In this document: one piece after another, positions 61,847-64,000 of the stretch
Position numbering within the stretch: the first letter of the stretch is position 1
How the letters are laid out: every line of letters begins with the position of its first letter
Source: Micromonospora ureilytica
GTDB lineage: Bacteria > Actinomycetota > Actinomycetes > Mycobacteriales > Micromonosporaceae
Direction: 5' to 3'
Length of the DNA stretch: 64,000 bases
Assembly: GCF_015751765.1 (NCBI RefSeq)
Contig: NZ_JADOTX010000001.1
Span: forward strand, 6,510,001 to 6,574,000
Made by a program: the position numbers and the translations under genes
The notes under the pieces: generated by a model
What the model was told of the DNA's origin: nothing
What the model saw: only the letters and a program-made list of their open reading frames with translations
The model's database searches: none

Positions 61847-62920
61847 ATGGAGAACCCGCTGACCCCCGAGGTCCTCGCCGATCCGGTGCAGCTGACCCGC
61901 GCACTTGTCGACATAGAGTCCGTGTCCCTCAACGAGAAGGCCATCGCCGACTGTGTCGAAGAGGTGCTGCGGGGCGTACCGCACCTGACCACCCACCGGC
62001 ACGGCAACACGGTGATGGCGCGCACCGACCTCGGTCGGTCGCAGCGCGTCGTGTTGGCCGGGCACCTCGACACGGTGCCGCTGAACAACAACTTCCCGTC
62101 GACCATGCGCGGCGACCTGATGTACGGCTGCGGCACCTCCGACATGAAGTCCGGCACCGCGTACGCGCTGCACCTGGCGGTGACGCTGCCCGAGCCGCGC
62201 TACGACGTGACGTACTTTTTCTACGAGGCCGAGGAGATCGAGTCCCGGTACAACGGCCTCAACCTCGTCGCCCAGGCGTTCCCGGAGTGGTTGCAGGCGG
62301 ACTTCGCGGTGCTGCTGGAGCCGACGTACGGCATCGTCGAGGCGGGCTGCCAGGGCACCATGCGCTCGGTGGTCACCACGACCGGCGTACGCGCCCACTC
62401 GGCGCGCTCCTGGCACGGGGTGAACGCCATCCACGCCGCCGGTGAGGTGCTGCGACGTCTCCAGACGTACGAGGCGCGCCGGGTCACCATCGACGGCTGC
62501 GACTACCGCGAGGGCATGAACGCGGTCCGGATCAACGGCGGGGTGGCCGGCAACGTGGTCCCCGATCTCTGTCAGGTCGAGGTCAACTACCGGTTCGCCC
62601 CGGATCGCACCCCGGCCGAGGCGGAGGCGCACCTGCGTGAGGTGTTCGCCGGCTTCGAGGTGACAGTCACCGACACGGCTGCCGGTGCCGCGCCCGGGCT
62701 CGACGCGGCTCCCGCGAAGGAGTTCCTGGCGGCGGTCGGCGCCGCGCCGATCGGCAAGCTGGGCTGGACGGATGTGGCCCGGTTCGCGGCGATGGGCATC
62801 CCCGCGCTGAACTTCGGGCCGGGCGACCCGAACCTCGCCCACCACCCCGACGAGCACGTCGAGATCAGCAAGATCCGCGACGGTGCGGCAACCCTGCACC
62901 GCTGGCTGGCCCCGGCCTAA
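61847..62920 (+). CDS. dapE: Succinyl-diaminopimelate desuccinylase
   Basis: 357-residue zinc amidase of the M20 family that removes succinate from N-succinyl-DAP. VVLAGHLDTVP and GCGTSDMKSG supply the metal ligands, and FYEAEEIESRYNGL the catalytic Glu-Glu. GVRAHSARSWHGVNAIHAAG is the dimerisation-domain marker. The ATG at 61847 was chosen from the leaderless box and homology. Together with dapC and dapD it covers three steps of the succinylase branch. Confidence 0.95.
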   Translation: MENPLTPEVLADPVQLTRALVDIESVSLNEKAIADCVEEVLRGVPHLTTHRHGNTVMARTDLGRSQRVVLAGHLDTVPLNNNFPSTMRGDLMYGCGTSDMKSGTAYALHLAVTLPEPRYDVTYFFYEAEEIESRYNGLNLVAQAFPEWLQADFAVLLEPTYGIVEAGCQGTMRSVVTTTGVRAHSARSWHGVNAIHAAGEVLRRLQTYEARRVTIDGCDYREGMNAVRINGGVAGNVVPDLCQVEVNYRFAPDRTPAEAEAHLREVFAGFEVTVTDTAAGAAPGLDAAPAKEFLAAVGAAPIGKLGWTDVARFAAMGIPALNFGPGDPNLAHHPDEHVEISKIRDGAATLHRWLAPA

Positions 62921-62943
62921 CCCCGGCTCCCGCGCCCGTCGGT

Positions 62944-62998
62944 GATCAAGAGGTTTGCGTCAGCCTGGCCCGTTGTCGGCGACGCAAACCTCTTGATC
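62944..62998. repeat. GATC-type inverted repeat C
   Basis: Perfect 18-bp arms 62944-62961 and 62981-62998 beginning GATCAAGAGGTTTGCG, loop 19 nt. It lies 23 bp after the dapE stop and provides the 3' end and stop of the short minus-strand frame. Confidence 0.92.
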
Positions 62999-63127
62999 GG
63001 CTCCGGAAGGTGTGGGGGAGGTGGGGGTTGGGTTCTGCTGGCGGGTGCGGCGGCGCTCGGCCACCACGTCTTGGATCCGTCGCTGCATCTGGCGACGAAT
63101 CCGGATCATCTCGCTGTTGCTGATCAC
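62960..63127 (-). CDS. Short basic protein candidate
   Basis: 55-residue frame from GTG 63127, behind a strong GGGGGAGGAG site. The first half is a basic helix (MIRIRRQMQRRIQDVVAERR), the second Pro/Thr-rich. Its last codons read across the inverted repeat C and stop inside it. The ribosome site and third-position GC bias favour coding, but no family is known. Confidence 0.5.
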   Translation of the reverse strand: MISNSEMIRIRRQMQRRIQDVVAERRRTRQQNPTPTSPTPSGADQEVCVADNGPG

Positions 63128-63269
63128 GCTGTCTCCTCCCCCGAAGGCGCGCGCCGGGGCATACCCGGTATGTGAATAGTAAGACGTACGGGAGCGCCGA
63201 ATAGTTGCCCATGATCCCGAACTATTTCTCGGCGTCTGCGCCCCGCGTACCCGGCCGGTGCTGCTCCAC

Positions 63270-63275
63270 TACGGT
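63270..63275 (+). promoter_or_regulatory. -10 box TACGGT of leaderless LOG-family gene
   Basis: TACGGT ends 6 nt before ATG 63282. Confidence 0.5.
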
Positions 63276-63281
63276 TGGCCC

Positions 63282-64000
63282 ATGAGCCAGAGCAACGGGC
63301 GGGAGGCCGGTCGCGGCCCGGGACAGGAGCGTCATCGCGGTGCGGTCACCCTTCGCAGGGGGTCGATCCCGAGCAGCACCGCGGACCAGCGGTTGCTGGA
63401 TTCGCGGGGGCGGGGCGACTGGAAGAGCAAGGACGCCTGGCGCGCGCTGCGCATCCTCGCCGAGTTCGTCGAGGGTTTCGACACCCTCGCCGACGTGCCG
63501 TCGGCGGTCAGCGTCTTCGGCTCCGCGCGCAGCGCGCCGGACAGCGTCGAGTGTCAGTTGGCCGAGCGGTTGGCCGGCGCGCTGGCCCGAGCCGGCTACG
63601 CGGTGATCACCGGAGGTGGGCCCGGAGTGATGGAGGCCGCCAACCGCGGCGCCAGCGAGGCCGGTGGGCTCTCCGTGGGGCTCGGCATCGAGCTTCCGTT
63701 CGAGCAGGGCATCAACGAGTGGGTCGACCTGGCCATCGACTTCCGCTACTTCTTCGCCCGCAAGACGATGTTCGTCAAGTACGCCCAGGCGTTCGTCGTG
63801 CTGCCCGGTGGGTTCGGCACCATGGACGAGCTGTTCGAGGCGCTCACCCTGGTGCAGACCGGCAAGGTCACCCGGTTCCCGGTGGTGCTCATGGGGGTCG
63901 CCTACTGGCAGGGCCTGCTGGACTGGCTGCGCGACACGATGGCCGCCACCGGCAAGATCGGGCCGGTCGACCTTGACCTCATCTGCCTCACCGACGACGT
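63282..64000 (+). CDS. LOG-family (TIGR00730) protein, partial
   Basis: First 239 residues of a Rossmann-fold lysine-decarboxylase-like protein; the gene runs off the right edge. SVFGSARSAPDSVECQLAERLA, VITGGGPGVMEAANRGASEAGG and the LOG signature PGGFGTMDELFEALTLVQTGK are present. Members cleave cytokinin nucleoside monophosphates or nucleotides. In actinobacteria it is often next to dapE, as here. Confidence 0.93.
   Translation, partial: MSQSNGREAGRGPGQERHRGAVTLRRGSIPSSTADQRLLDSRGRGDWKSKDAWRALRILAEFVEGFDTLADVPSAVSVFGSARSAPDSVECQLAERLAGALARAGYAVITGGGPGVMEAANRGASEAGGLSVGLGIELPFEQGINEWVDLAIDFRYFFARKTMFVKYAQAFVVLPGGFGTMDELFEALTLVQTGKVTRFPVVLMGVAYWQGLLDWLRDTMAATGKIGPVDLDLICLTDD

Overview
The window reads as ordinary chromosome of a high-GC actinomycete, most likely Micromonospora or another Micromonosporaceae. 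Pointers are the GC-rich third codon positions, frequent GTG starts, a mycothiol gene (mshB), EspC/WXG-type secretion substrates, SigE-family sigma factors, a DUF6928 protein and a dense set of small one-component regulators. No rRNA, tRNA, CRISPR array, transposase or prophage was found; this is assignment by gene content, not a database match.

Layout. 1-8.7 kb: end of an ABC exporter, an alkylation-repair pair (Ada-AraC-AlkA fusion and O6-alkylguanine methyltransferase), a FAD oxidase, an ECF sigma factor with a membrane partner that carries a collagen-like tail, a peptidase E, a DEDD exonuclease and ychF. 8.9-11.3 kb (minus strand): a compact type VII-linked module of YbaB-like protein, EspC-like protein, WXG-bearing helical protein, EndoU-like toxin candidate and MafI-like immunity protein. 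11.4-23.3 kb: accessory region of truncated or frameshifted genes, methyltransferases, VOC proteins, an ArsR/SRPBCC operon, MFS transporter, LysR regulator and MutT. 23.4-30.4 kb: sdhCAB and tldD-tldE. 31-37.1 kb: a complete oligopeptide ABC importer (two ATPases, two permeases, lipoprotein). 37.2-47.4 kb: a second accessory region with DUF427, gene remnants, prolyl aminopeptidase, two XRE regulators, MerR and HxlR regulators, an NmrA-like protein and a dehalogenase-like hydrolase. 47.5-64 kb: S9 peptidase, mshB, fdxA-dapC, prephenate dehydrogenase, SIMPL and kinase genes, an acetyltransferase, a secreted subtilase, the divergent pair dapD/dapE and a LOG-family gene cut by the window end.

How genes work together. 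dapC, dapD and dapE supply three steps of the succinylase branch of lysine/diaminopimelate synthesis within 10 kb. sdhC-sdhA-sdhB form one minus-strand operon. tldD and tldE form the heterodimeric metalloprotease. Several regulators have a good dyad next to the start they probably control: LysR (21735-21761), MerR (44169-44187), ArsR (two dyads at 16435 and 16480) and HxlR (about 44700-44727).

The most unusual signals are non-coding. One is a family of long perfect or near-perfect inverted repeats whose arms begin at GATC (1635-1697, 23285-23347, 42891-42959, 42985-43055, 62944-62998). One lies in frame inside the alkA-like gene, and others provide the stop codon of a neighbour. The second is a repeat of roughly 55-62 bp that begins at or just after a stop codon and ends in a ribosome binding site (28886-29009 twice, 32068-32126, 34171-34224, degenerate at 61774-61822), so it seems to stitch genes together inside operons. 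Many starts also carry a TANNNT box 6-8 nt upstream, the signature of leaderless transcripts.
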